Source: JAJDXO01 sp965221855
GTDB lineage: Bacteria > Pseudomonadota > Alphaproteobacteria > Rhodospirillales > UBA2165
Assembly: GCA_965221855.1 (NCBI GenBank)
Contig: CBDCSV010000005.1
Location: forward strand, 310,001-374,000
Direction: 5' to 3'
Length of the DNA stretch: 64,000 nucleotides
The notes beneath the pieces are model-generated. The model had not been told where the DNA came from. It worked only from the letters and a program-made list of their open reading frames with translations, and did no database searches. Positions 1 through 7,775 of the stretch are shown in pieces. Within the stretch, counting starts at the first letter, position 1, and the number at the start of each line of letters is the position of its first letter. The position numbers were made by a program, and so were the translations under genes.

Positions 1-118
1 GCGCGGATCTGGGGAGCGTTGAACGCCGCAAAATCCAATTAACCTTTGGGATTGGACTTTGGCCGGCTCCCCGGTACCATTGGGGATTCTTCACGAGGGA
101 TTTTGGGGAGACATCGAT

Positions 119-571
119 ATGGCTCAGGCCAAAAAGATTAATCCGGACGGCGGCAATCTCTACGAGCGCGCCAACGACATGTTCGTCAAGGTGACCGCGG
201 AGGATACGTCGGGCGCCTATGAAGTTTGCGAAGAACGCTGCCCGGCCGGCTTTGCATCCCGTCCGCACATGCATGTGCAAAATCACGAGACCTTTTTCGT
301 CATCGAGGGAAGCGCCACCTTTTTGATGGGCGAAAACGACACCTACGAGGGCAAACCGGGCGATCTGTTCCATATTCCGCCGGGGGTGCCCCATCAGATG
401 ATCGCCGGCGATGACGGGGTCCGGGTCCTGATGGTCTACAGCCCCGGCGAGACCGAAGCCATGTTCAAGGACATGACGGCGCTGACGCCGGAGCAGCGGG
501 CGGATTTCGAGACCGGCCGGGAAGTCGCCGCGCGCCATAACACGGTTTGGGTTGAGAATTTCCGCGAATAG
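119..571 (+). CDS. Cupin-domain protein
   Basis: Small single-domain cupin of 150 residues. Cupin motif 1 is visible around residues 50-64, with metal-ligand candidates His50, His52 and Glu57, and motif 2 at residues 81-92 ends in His92. The fold suggests a metal-dependent dioxygenase, isomerase or small-molecule binding protein in the cytoplasm; the substrate cannot be read from the sequence. The ATG at 119 is chosen because GGGGAG lies about 8 bases upstream; an in-frame TTG at 59 would add 20 residues without a ribosome site. It is 35 bases upstream of gpt on the same strand. The 118 bases before it hold only a weak 6-bp inverted repeat. Confidence 0.8.
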   Translation: MAQAKKINPDGGNLYERANDMFVKVTAEDTSGAYEVCEERCPAGFASRPHMHVQNHETFFVIEGSATFLMGENDTYEGKPGDLFHIPPGVPHQMIAGDDGVRVLMVYSPGETEAMFKDMTALTPEQRADFETGREVAARHNTVWVENFRE

Positions 572-606
572 ACGGCCCGTTCCGCATCAGGGGAGCACAG
601 CGGTCC

Positions 607-1101
607 ATGGCCGAAGACAGCTATCAGATTGACCTCGTGGTGACCTGGGACGAGGTGCACCGCGACACCAAGGATTTGGTGCGCCGCCTCATGGGGCTAG
701 GCCCGATGAAGGGTGTTGTCGCGATCACCCGGGGCGGTTTGGTCCCCGCAACGATCCTCGCCCGCGAACTGGAACTGCGATACGTCGACACGCTGTGTAT
801 CGCCACCTACGACGAAAAGAGCATCGGCGACATCAATCTGATCAAGGCGCCGGAAGAGGCCTGCGCCGACAAGGGCGAGGGCTGGTTGCTGGTCGACGAT
901 CTCGTCGATACCGGTGCGACCATGAAAGAGGCGCGGAAGCTCCTCCCCAATGCTCATGTGGCGACGGTCTATGCCAAGCCGGGCGGGTTGGAATTCGTCG
1001 ATACCTACGTTCACGACGTGGCGCAGAATGTCTGGGTTTTCTTCCCCTGGGATACGTCGCCCCAATATGCCGCGCCCATGGTTCGGGACGGAAACGCGTA
1101 G
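607..1101 (+). CDS. gpt: Xanthine/guanine phosphoribosyltransferase
   Basis: Type I phosphoribosyltransferase of 164 residues, the usual length for bacterial Gpt. The PRPP-binding loop LLVDDLVDTGAT is at residues 94-105, and an ITRGG motif near residue 40 matches the purine PRTase family. It should transfer ribose-5-phosphate from PRPP to xanthine or guanine in purine salvage, at the membrane face or in the cytoplasm. A GGGGAG precedes the ATG. The gene ends 3 bases before the convergent stop codon of the hydroxy-acid oxidase. A related hypoxanthine-type specificity cannot be excluded from sequence alone. Confidence 0.85.
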   Translation: MAEDSYQIDLVVTWDEVHRDTKDLVRRLMGLGPMKGVVAITRGGLVPATILARELELRYVDTLCIATYDEKSIGDINLIKAPEEACADKGEGWLLVDDLVDTGATMKEARKLLPNAHVATVYAKPGGLEFVDTYVHDVAQNVWVFFPWDTSPQYAAPMVRDGNA

Positions 1102-1104
1102 GGC

Positions 1105-2247
1105 CTATTTGGCCAGATAGCGCGGTGTCGCCGCCATGTTCGGGCAGCCCAACTGTTGCAGGGCGGCAAAGACCTCGGCCTTCAATATTTCGATGGCGTG
1201 TGCGGCTCCCGGCCGCCCGAGCGCGCCGACCCCATAGAAGAATGCCCGGCCGAGAAGCGTGAAGTCGGCCCCTTTGGCATAGGCCCGGACGATGTCCGTG
1301 CCCGACCGCAAGCCGCTGTCGACCACGAGGGTCATGTCAGGACCGACGGTCTCGCGTATGGCCGGCAGTACATCGATGGGGGACACCAGGCCGTCCAGCT
1401 GCCGGCCGCCGTGGTTCGACACCAGCAGCCCGTCACAGCCGGCCTCCTGGGCGCGGCGGGCATCCCCGACGCTGAGAACGCCTTTCACCGCCAGGGCGCC
1501 CGGCCAAATCTTCCGGTAGCGTTCGATGCGGCGCCAGTCGATCTGCCCCTCGGCGAGGTTTTCGATCATTTGGCCGACGGATTTGTAGCTGACCCCCTTT
1601 GGGAAATACGGCGCCAGGCTCTCGAATTTCGGCGTACCGGCCGCCAGGGTTGCGAGGGCCCATGTGGGGTGGGTGAAAATCGAAATGATATTGCCGATGG
1701 TCATCTCGGGCGGCACGGTCAAGCCATTGCGGAAATCCCGAAGGCGGCGCGCCGCCGCCGGGATATCGACCGTCGGCGTAAGCACCCGGAATCCGGCATC
1801 CCAGGCCCGTTTCAGGAGGTCGTCTTCCTTTTCGGCTTCGCGAATTGGGTAGAGCTGAAACCAGCTGCCTTCCTGCATCAGACCGCCGATGCGCTCGATG
1901 CCCGAACTGGCGACGGTCGAAAGGCAGAAAACCGCGTTGGCGTCCTTCGCCGCGCTCGCCAGATACTCGGCGGACCGGGGCCAGAGCAAGCCGCTCAATC
2001 CCACCGGCGCGACGCCGAAGGGGAGATCGACCTTGCGGCCGAACACCTCGACGCCGAGGTCGGGCGGCGTGCGCTCCTCCAGGTAGTCGGCGATCAGCCG
2101 GATCTCCAACAGCGCCTCCCGGTTGCGGTCAATACCGGATTCATCCCCCGCGCCGCCTTCCAGATAGTCGAAGGCAAATTTGGGGATGCGCTTTCGCGCG
2201 CGCCGGTGCAGATCATCTATGGCCGGGTATTTCCGCAGCGGGTCCAC
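1105..2247 (-). CDS. FMN-dependent alpha-hydroxy-acid oxidase/dehydrogenase
   Basis: A 380-residue protein of the glycolate oxidase / L-lactate dehydrogenase (LldD) / mandelate dehydrogenase family. The active-site segment SNHGGRQLDG gives the catalytic His279 and substrate-binding Arg282. Lys255 in ALAVKG and Tyr28 in FDYLEGGA are in family positions, and the FMN phosphate region DSGLRSGTD follows. It should oxidise a 2-hydroxy acid to the 2-oxo acid, using oxygen or a membrane acceptor. The 5' end faces the operator-bearing region of sulfatase 1 across about 100 bases, so it may share the organosulfur theme of the next genes. That is inference; the substrate is unknown. Confidence 0.85.
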   Translation of the reverse strand: MDPLRKYPAIDDLHRRARKRIPKFAFDYLEGGAGDESGIDRNREALLEIRLIADYLEERTPPDLGVEVFGRKVDLPFGVAPVGLSGLLWPRSAEYLASAAKDANAVFCLSTVASSGIERIGGLMQEGSWFQLYPIREAEKEDDLLKRAWDAGFRVLTPTVDIPAAARRLRDFRNGLTVPPEMTIGNIISIFTHPTWALATLAAGTPKFESLAPYFPKGVSYKSVGQMIENLAEGQIDWRRIERYRKIWPGALAVKGVLSVGDARRAQEAGCDGLLVSNHGGRQLDGLVSPIDVLPAIRETVGPDMTLVVDSGLRSGTDIVRAYAKGADFTLLGRAFFYGVGALGRPGAAHAIEILKAEVFAALQQLGCPNMAATPRYLAK

Positions 2248-2342
2248 GGCTGGCTCCCTGTAACGGTGCTGTCCTTCGTACCCCTACCGTTTTTGGCCCG
2301 GATTGGCAATCCGGGCCGTGGGGCGTGCCGAAATTAGAGCGG

Positions 2343-2370
2343 TTGTTTTAGTTGTCAAAACAACTATCTT
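2343..2370 (+). promoter_or_regulatory. Operator copy 1 with possible promoter, before sulfatase 1
   Basis: A perfect 7-bp inverted repeat, TAGTTGT-CAAA-ACAACTA, lies at 2349-2366. The same 7-4-7 pattern recurs at 4754 and 6691. A possible promoter, TTGTTT (2343-2348), 16 bases, TATCTT (2365-2370), would place the repeat exactly in the spacer, a classic position for a repressor. Transcription would then begin at or within two bases of the ATG at 2379. The promoter hexamers are a weak match; the operator is strong because it is repeated. Confidence 0.65.
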
Positions 2371-2378
2371 GTCTGCCC

Positions 2379-3914
2379 ATGACCCGGCCCAATATTCTGC
2401 TCATCACCTCCGACCAGCATCGCTGGGACTGCTTCGGTTTCGAGGGCCGGAAGATCAAGACGCCGCACCTCGATGCCCTGGCTGCGTCGGGAACCCGATT
2501 CTCGAATGCCATCACCCCGAACCTGGTTTGTCAGCCGGCGCGCGCCTCCATCCTGACGGGATTGCTGCCGCTGACCCATGGGGTCTACGACAACCATGTC
2601 AGTCTGGACCCCGCCATCGGTGAAACCGGCTGGGCGCGGGCATTGGCGAATGCGGGATACCGGAGCGCCTTCATCGGCAAGGGGCATTTCGGCGAGAACC
2701 CCGGCAACACGTCCTTCGGCGCCCCGGAATCCCGCGCCCAGTCGGCGGAATTTCCGGATGATTGGTCCGGGCCATATATGGGGTTCGACCATGTGGAGCT
2801 GATGATCCTCGGGCATTGGCACGACCTGCTTCCCTGCGAGAAGCCGCCCCGCGGCCACCATTTCGAACGCTGGTTCTGGGGCAACGGCGGGGAGGGCGAA
2901 GCGTGGCGGCGCTGGGCCGAGGACTTGGGTCCCGAACAGGAGGCGGCCCAGACCTGGTTCTCGGGCCTGCCGGCGGAGTGGCACTCGACCCACTGGGTGA
3001 CCGAGCGCACGAAGTCGTTTCTCGAAAGCCGGAAAGGTGCCGGCGAGCCGTTCTGCCTCTGGACATCCTATCCCGATCCTCACCATCCGTTCGACTGTCC
3101 CGAGCCCTGGAGCCGTCTCCACCACGAGGACGATGTGGATATCTCCCCGACCCACCAACGGGACCTGGACCGGCGTCCCTGGTGGCATCGGGCGTCCCTG
3201 GAGAATGAGCCGCAAGCCAAGCGGCAGCGGGAGCAGACGCTGCGCAAGGAGTATTCGCGCATCCAGCCCCAGACCGACAGGCAGTTGAGGCAAATGACCG
3301 CCAACTACTACGGCGAGATCGCCTTCATCGACGACGGCGTCGGCCAAATCATGAAGACCCTCGACGATACGGGCCTGGCCGGCAATACCATCGTCGTCTT
3401 CACCATGGACCACGGCGACCTGCTGGGAGATCACGGGCTTTATTTGAAGGGACCGACACCTTACGACGCTCTGCTCAAGCTAGGCTTCATCGTCAAGGGC
3501 CCCGATGTCCCCGCCCGCGCGATCGTCGATGCGCCGGTCTCGACGGTGGATCTCGCGGCCAGCTTCCATGACTGGGCGGGGGTCGACGGCGGCGACATGG
3601 ATCAAAGTATGTCGATCAGGCCGCTGGCGGAGGGCGGCGAGCAAAGCCGCGACGTTTCCTATTCCGAGTGGAACCAGCAGCCGAGCCGCACCGGCGTGGA
3701 GCTCAATCTCAGAACCGTGCGCACCCGGGATGCCAAGTTGACGCTCGAACTGATCTCGGAGGCCGGGGAGATGTATGATCTAGGGAACGACCCCTTGGAG
3801 ATGGACAATCTCTTCGGCGATCCAGGGTACGCCGCGCTGCAAAAGGAGCTCACGGATATGATCCGCGCCCGGCCGGGCCCGGTGATGGCGGACCTGCCCG
3901 AACACGAAGCCTAG
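2379..3914 (+). CDS. Sulfatase 1 (cytoplasmic, Cys-type)
   Basis: Sulfatase / alkaline phosphatase superfamily enzyme of 511 residues. The signature CQPAR has Cys51, which would be converted to formylglycine by a maturase not present in this window. The N-terminal metal site SDQH (Asp12) and the C-terminal metal segment DHGDLLGDHG are both present. There is no signal peptide, so it should act in the cytoplasm on an imported sulfate ester. SDQH resembles choline sulfatase and phosphonate monoester hydrolase relatives more than classic arylsulfatases. The ATG at 2379 aligns with the family start MTRPNILLIT; upstream TTG codons lie inside the operator. No ribosome site is visible. The stop overlaps the stop of the convergent ComA-like gene in a shared CTAG. 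Confidence 0.88.
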   Translation: MTRPNILLITSDQHRWDCFGFEGRKIKTPHLDALAASGTRFSNAITPNLVCQPARASILTGLLPLTHGVYDNHVSLDPAIGETGWARALANAGYRSAFIGKGHFGENPGNTSFGAPESRAQSAEFPDDWSGPYMGFDHVELMILGHWHDLLPCEKPPRGHHFERWFWGNGGEGEAWRRWAEDLGPEQEAAQTWFSGLPAEWHSTHWVTERTKSFLESRKGAGEPFCLWTSYPDPHHPFDCPEPWSRLHHEDDVDISPTHQRDLDRRPWWHRASLENEPQAKRQREQTLRKEYSRIQPQTDRQLRQMTANYYGEIAFIDDGVGQIMKTLDDTGLAGNTIVVFTMDHGDLLGDHGLYLKGPTPYDALLKLGFIVKGPDVPARAIVDAPVSTVDLAASFHDWAGVDGGDMDQSMSIRPLAEGGEQSRDVSYSEWNQQPSRTGVELNLRTVRTRDAKLTLELISEAGEMYDLGNDPLEMDNLFGDPGYAALQKELTDMIRARPGPVMADLPEHEA

Positions 3915-4702
3915 CCCGTATTGTCCGGTTCCACGAGGTTGTCGGCGCCGCGGCGCCGGATGATTTCCGTCATCCAAATCTCGTCCCACTCCACGTTGGC
4001 CAGGTTTACGTTGGCGCCGAACGCATCCACCATCCACACCGCGACCTTGTGCTTGAACTCGCGCGTGACCCCGGGCAGTACGACCACCGGCAGTTCGTAG
4101 ATGATGGTGTCCGACGGGTGCCGCGCGGCGATCTTGCCGATCAGGTCTTCGCGAATGGAATCGCCCGCGAACAGTTCGTATGCCTCCACGAAGACCGACG
4201 TGACGCCGGCATCCACGGTGATCCGGAGATCCTCGAGCAAGGCATCGTCGTCCATGGCCGCATCCTTGCGGCCCACCTCGCCAAGGACTTTCAGTCCGAA
4301 TTCCTCGATCGCCAGCCGAATTGTCCGTTCCTTGTCGGCGAGGCTCCAGCTCAGCAGATTGTCCGAGATTTCGACCGCATCGAAACCCAGCTCGGCGATG
4401 CGTTCCAAGAAGGGCTCGATTCTTCCCTGCATATAGGCCATCTCCGTAAACAACCCGCCTTGCGAGGTGCTGATGCCGGCGGACCTGTAGGCGGCGATTT
4501 TTTCTTCCAGCAGCCCGCGGGGCATCACGCCGGCCACCGTGCCCGCGATCTTGGCCATATCGATGTATCGGTTTGCTCCCGTCACCACATCGGACTGGAG
4601 TGCGAGGGGCAGGCCCCAATCGATCATCATGGTCAGCCCATCGCTCCGCGGCTTGGATGAGCGCATGGGGAAGTCGATGAATTCAAATGCCGTGTCAGCC
4701 AT
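3911..4702 (-). CDS. ComA-like protein (phosphosulfolactate synthase family)
   Basis: A 263-residue TIM-barrel protein of the ComA family, whose archaeal founder adds sulfite to phosphoenolpyruvate to make phosphosulfolactate for coenzyme M. Family blocks visible are KPRSDGLTMMIDWG near the start, GFDAVEISD mid-protein, a following LGEVG segment, and the late SVNLANV-type segment NVNLANVEWDEIW. Compared from memory with archaeal ComA, the PGGTLFE and GRESG segments are changed (SQGGLFTE and EAYEL here), so the substrate may differ. It is divergent from marR across an operator half-matching the other two, and convergent with sulfatase 1. A role in handling sulfite or a C3 sulfonate next to three sulfatases is inference. 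Confidence 0.75.
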   Translation of the reverse strand: MADTAFEFIDFPMRSSKPRSDGLTMMIDWGLPLALQSDVVTGANRYIDMAKIAGTVAGVMPRGLLEEKIAAYRSAGISTSQGGLFTEMAYMQGRIEPFLERIAELGFDAVEISDNLLSWSLADKERTIRLAIEEFGLKVLGEVGRKDAAMDDDALLEDLRITVDAGVTSVFVEAYELFAGDSIREDLIGKIAARHPSDTIIYELPVVVLPGVTREFKHKVAVWMVDAFGANVNLANVEWDEIWMTEIIRRRGADNLVEPDNTG

Positions 4703-4753
4703 GGTCGTGCCTCTTCTCGGCCTGTGCCTTCCGGTCCAGACGTTTTCAAATTT

Positions 4754-4771
4754 TAGTTGTTATAGCAACCA
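4754..4771. promoter_or_regulatory. Operator copy 2, divergent comA-like/marR gap
   Basis: The sequence TAGTTGT-TATA-GCAACCA keeps the left arm exactly and 5 of 7 bases of the right arm of the repeats at 2349 and 6691, with the same 4-base spacer. It lies between the divergent start codons of the ComA-like gene (4702) and marR (4809), the normal place for an autoregulated MarR operator. The weaker right arm may mean weaker binding. No convincing -35/-10 pair could be fixed on either strand. Confidence 0.65.
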
Positions 4772-4808
4772 ATATTTGAGATGATTTCCGGTGGGAGGCG
4801 GCGTTCAC

Positions 4809-5312
4809 ATGGACGACTTGGCGGCACCGGCGGGGCCGGAGAAATTCGAGCTACGCAAGATCTTGACTTACCGTTTCTCGATCCTGTCCAACCGCTTGAC
4901 CCTTTGGGCGACCCGCACGTACGGGAACAAATTCGGGATGACGTCGGTGGAGTGGCGGACATTGGCGCCCTTGGGACGCGGCGGGCCGATGAGTGCGAGC
5001 CAGATTTCCGAAGAGACGGTGATGGACAAGAGCAATGTCTCGAGGGCGATCCAGCGTCTTATCGACCGGCGACTGGTGCGCCGGACGCCGGATGCGGCGG
5101 ATCGGCGGCGGATGGTCGTCGAACTCACCCCCGAAGGCCGATCGCTCTACGACGCCATGTCCGCCACGTCCCAGGACAGGCAGGACCGGCTGATCAGCGT
5201 GCTGACGGCGGCGGAGCGGAGAGAGTTCGACCGCCTGCTCCGCAAGATAGAAGGCCAGGCAATAGCGCTTTTGGACGAGACCGGTGAGACCGGCGAGACC
5301 GGCGGCCGATGA
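4809..5312 (+). CDS. MarR-family transcriptional regulator
   Basis: A 167-residue winged-helix protein. The recognition region MSASQISEETVMDKSNVSRA (helix-turn-helix, about residues 57-76) and the wing with DAADRRRMVVELTPEG (about 95-110) are typical of MarR. Such proteins are dimeric repressors released by a small-molecule ligand. GGGAGG at 4793-4798 selects the ATG at 4809. The last codons overlap the start of sulfatase 2 (ATGA at 5309-5312), so the two are translationally coupled. Three copies of a palindrome of MarR-site size flank this locus, one of them in its own upstream gap, so it is the likely regulator of the whole cluster. The C-terminus has a short GETGETGG repeat. Confidence 0.85.
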   Translation: MDDLAAPAGPEKFELRKILTYRFSILSNRLTLWATRTYGNKFGMTSVEWRTLAPLGRGGPMSASQISEETVMDKSNVSRAIQRLIDRRLVRRTPDAADRRRMVVELTPEGRSLYDAMSATSQDRQDRLISVLTAAERREFDRLLRKIEGQAIALLDETGETGETGGR

Positions 5313-6676
5313 GCGAGCGGCCGAACATCGTGCTCATTCTCGCCGACAATCTTGGCTGGGGCGAGCTTGGCTGCTACGGGGGCGGGGTCTTGCGCGGCGC
5401 GCCGACGCCCAGGATCGACGCCTTCGCCGAAGAGGGCCTGCGGCTCACCAACTTCAACGTGGAAAGCGATTGCGTGCCGACCCGGACAGCCCTGATGACC
5501 GGCCGCCATGCGATCCGTACCGGCGCCTATCAATCCATGCCGGCCGGCGTGCCTCACGGCCTCACCAAATGGGAGGTGCTGCTGCCCGAACTGATCTCCG
5601 GGGCGGGCTATGCGACGGCCCATTACGGCAAGTGGCACCTAGGGGACGCCCAGCATCGCCTGCCCAACGCCCGCGGATTCGACGACTGGTACGGCCTGCC
5701 GCGCACCCTCAACGAAGCGTACTTCACCACCGCGCAAGGGTTCGACGACCGGGTGGTTCAGGTCCCGCACCTGATGGAAGGCAAGGCGGGCGAGGAGTCC
5801 CGCGACATCCAGGTCTTCGACATGGACAGCCGCCGGCTGATCGACGCCGAGATCGTCCACCGTTCCATTGATTTCATGGGCAGGGCGGTGTCGGACGAGA
5901 AGCCGTTCTTTCTCTATGCGCCGGTCACCCAGATGCATTTCCCCAATTTGCCCCATCCGGATTTCAAGGGCGTCACCGGTCACGGGGAGATGGCCGACAG
6001 CCTCGTGGAATTGGATCACCGGGTGGGCCAGATTCTGGACGAGATCGGCCGGCTGGGAATCGCCGACGATACGCTGGTGATCTTCGCTTCCGACAACGGC
6101 CCGGAATTCCGGGACCCCTGGCGCGGGACGGCGGGCTACTGGCGCGGCACGTACCACACCGCGATGGAGGGCAGCCTCCGGGTGCCGTGCATTTTGCGCT
6201 GGCCGGGCAAGGTGCCGGCGGGCGCGGTCAGCGACGAGATGCTCCATATCTCGGATTTCTTCGTCACCCTCGCCAAGCTCGCGGGCGCCGGCGGCGGCAT
6301 ACCGGCCGACCGGCCCATCGATGGCATCGACCAGACCGCGTTTCTGTTCGAAGGCGCGGCGCATTCCGCGCGCGAGGGTTTCGTCTTCTTCATCAAGGAA
6401 GACATGCGGGCGGCCAAGTGGCGGGACTGGAAGCTGCATTTCTTTTGGGAGCCGGAAGTCAACGAGGGGAAGGGCAAGCTGGAGGCCCCTTACCTGTTCA
6501 ATCTCATCCAGGACCCCAAGGAAGAGACCAATGTGGCGATCTTCAACTCCTGGGTCATGGGGCCGATTTCGAAGATGGTGCGCGACTTCCGGGAGAGCCT
6601 GAAGGCGCATCCGCCCATCCCGCCCGGCACCCTCGATCCGTATGAACCGCCGGGGCGGGAAACACTTGCATCATGA
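5309..6676 (+). CDS. Sulfatase 2 (arylsulfatase type, Cys-type)
   Basis: A 455-residue sulfatase closest to the arylsulfatase A-like group. The signature CVPTR places the formylglycine precursor at Cys55, followed by ALMTGRH. A YGKWHLG motif after residue 100 carries the catalytic Lys and His, and the metal segment ASDNGPE lies near residue 255. There is no signal peptide, so a cytoplasmic enzyme is expected. It overlaps marR by four bases and probably shares its transcript. Its 3' end contains the -35 element of the tct operon promoter. The natural substrate is unknown; the three sulfatases of this locus are quite different from one another, which suggests several substrates or successive steps rather than duplication. 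Confidence 0.87.
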   Translation: MSERPNIVLILADNLGWGELGCYGGGVLRGAPTPRIDAFAEEGLRLTNFNVESDCVPTRTALMTGRHAIRTGAYQSMPAGVPHGLTKWEVLLPELISGAGYATAHYGKWHLGDAQHRLPNARGFDDWYGLPRTLNEAYFTTAQGFDDRVVQVPHLMEGKAGEESRDIQVFDMDSRRLIDAEIVHRSIDFMGRAVSDEKPFFLYAPVTQMHFPNLPHPDFKGVTGHGEMADSLVELDHRVGQILDEIGRLGIADDTLVIFASDNGPEFRDPWRGTAGYWRGTYHTAMEGSLRVPCILRWPGKVPAGAVSDEMLHISDFFVTLAKLAGAGGGIPADRPIDGIDQTAFLFEGAAHSAREGFVFFIKEDMRAAKWRDWKLHFFWEPEVNEGKGKLEAPYLFNLIQDPKEETNVAIFNSWVMGPISKMVRDFRESLKAHPPIPPGTLDPYEPPGRETLAS

Positions 6677-6708
6677 ACCGAAAATCAATATAGTTGTCAT
6701 AACAACTA
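6666..6708 (+). promoter_or_regulatory. tct operon promoter with operator copy 3
   Basis: A sigma-70-like promoter TTGCAT (6666-6671), 17-base spacer, TATAGT (6689-6694) is overlapped by the perfect repeat TAGTTGT-CATA-ACAACTA at 6691-6708. The operator would cover the -10 box and the transcription start, so a bound MarR dimer would block initiation. The -35 lies in the last codons of sulfatase 2. The transcript leader would be about 55 bases to the ATG at 6759. Confidence 0.7.
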
Positions 6709-6758
6709 ATTCGACTGGAACGATCACTTAAACTTGTTTTCAACTGGGAGGAAGTCAC

Positions 6759-7721
6759 ATGACCCTCAAGACTGCCAAGAAAGTTCTCGTTTCCGCCGCG
6801 CTGGGCGTGGCGGCCGTCGGCCTGATGGCCGGTTCCGCGGCGGCGGAATGGAAACCGAAGGGACCGATCAATTTGATGATCGCCTTTACGGCGGGCGGCG
6901 GCGCGGATACCCAGGCGCGGCTGATCGCGGCTGAACTCGAAAAGAAAAAGGGGTGGAAAATCATTCCCTCCAACGTGACCGGCAAGGGCGGCGCGGTCCT
7001 GGCCCGCAAGATGAAGGGCGAGCCGAACGACGGGCTGACCATCGGAATCGCCGTGACCGAGACATTCGGCTACAACCTGCTCGCCACCAAGAGCCCGGGC
7101 TACGGCGTCGGCGACTTCTCGTTCATCACGACGACGGCCGGCTCGCAGATGGGCGTCTACGCCAAGTCCGCGATGGGCTGGAAATCATGGGATGACGTCA
7201 TAAAGGCCGCCAAGGGCAAGACCCTGAAATTCGGCGTCATGAGCCAGAAGCTGGCCGACATCGCGTTTTTGCTGGGCCAGAAGCACGGCGTAAAATTCAA
7301 CACCGTGCAGCTGCGTGGCGGCCGCGCGGTCATGAATGCGGTGACGGCGGGCGATGTGGACATCGGGTTCGGCGCCGGCATTCAAAACAAGAATGTTCGT
7401 GCGGGCACCATGACCCAGTTTCTTTCGGCGGAGCTGAAGCGGGTGAGCGCGAGCCCGAACGCCCCCACCATCACCGAGGTGGGCGTTCCCTATGACGGCG
7501 GAGCGAAGTTCCTCATCTTTGGCCCGAAGGGTATTCCGGCTGATGCCCAATCGGCCATTGCCGCGGCGATCGCCGGCGTGCTCAATGACAAGAGCACCAA
7601 GGCCGCCGATTTCGTCGGCAAGGCCTTCGGCGGACCCCAGTTGATTTCGGGTCCTGCTCTCCAAAAGCTCATTGACGGAGGCATCGATTCCTCCAAGAAG
7701 CTGATGGCCGCGTCCAGCTAG
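6759..7721 (+). CDS. tctC: Tripartite tricarboxylate transporter substrate-binding protein (TctC family)
   Basis: A 320-residue periplasmic solute receptor of the TctC/Bug family. A signal peptide with a basic start and a hydrophobic core ends in GSAAAE, giving likely cleavage after residue 29. The mature protein opens with the family segment PINLMIAFTAGGGADTQAR, whose glycine-rich loop helps bind a carboxylate of the ligand. GGAGG precedes the ATG. It is the first gene of tctC-tctB-tctA and lies behind operator copy 3. TTT systems import carboxylates, and some are reported for sulfonated ligands such as sulfolactate. With a sulfatase at the operon end, an organosulfate carrying a carboxylate is the simplest guess. 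Confidence 0.88.
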   Translation: MTLKTAKKVLVSAALGVAAVGLMAGSAAAEWKPKGPINLMIAFTAGGGADTQARLIAAELEKKKGWKIIPSNVTGKGGAVLARKMKGEPNDGLTIGIAVTETFGYNLLATKSPGYGVGDFSFITTTAGSQMGVYAKSAMGWKSWDDVIKAAKGKTLKFGVMSQKLADIAFLLGQKHGVKFNTVQLRGGRAVMNAVTAGDVDIGFGAGIQNKNVRAGTMTQFLSAELKRVSASPNAPTITEVGVPYDGGAKFLIFGPKGIPADAQSAIAAAIAGVLNDKSTKAADFVGKAFGGPQLISGPALQKLIDGGIDSSKKLMAASS

Positions 7722-7731
7722 CGCGCAATAT

Positions 7732-7757
7732 CGGGGCGGGACCGCGGTCCCGCCCCG
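7732..7757. other. 26-bp perfect palindrome between tctC and tctB
   Basis: A 13-bp-arm, GC-rich perfect inverted repeat centred at 7744/7745 begins 10 bases after the tctC stop. There is no T-run after it, so it is unlikely to be a full intrinsic terminator. In RNA it would form a very stable hairpin that could protect the upstream tctC message or reduce read-through, giving more binding protein than membrane subunits, as is common for binding-protein operons. Confidence 0.6.
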
Positions 7758-7775
7758 GCTTCAGGGGAGGGAGAC

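Noticed and set aside
34..56. Inverted repeat TCCAAT...ATTGGA before the cupin gene
   Set aside because: Only 6-bp arms, AT-rich, no T-run and not repeated elsewhere in the window; within chance expectation.
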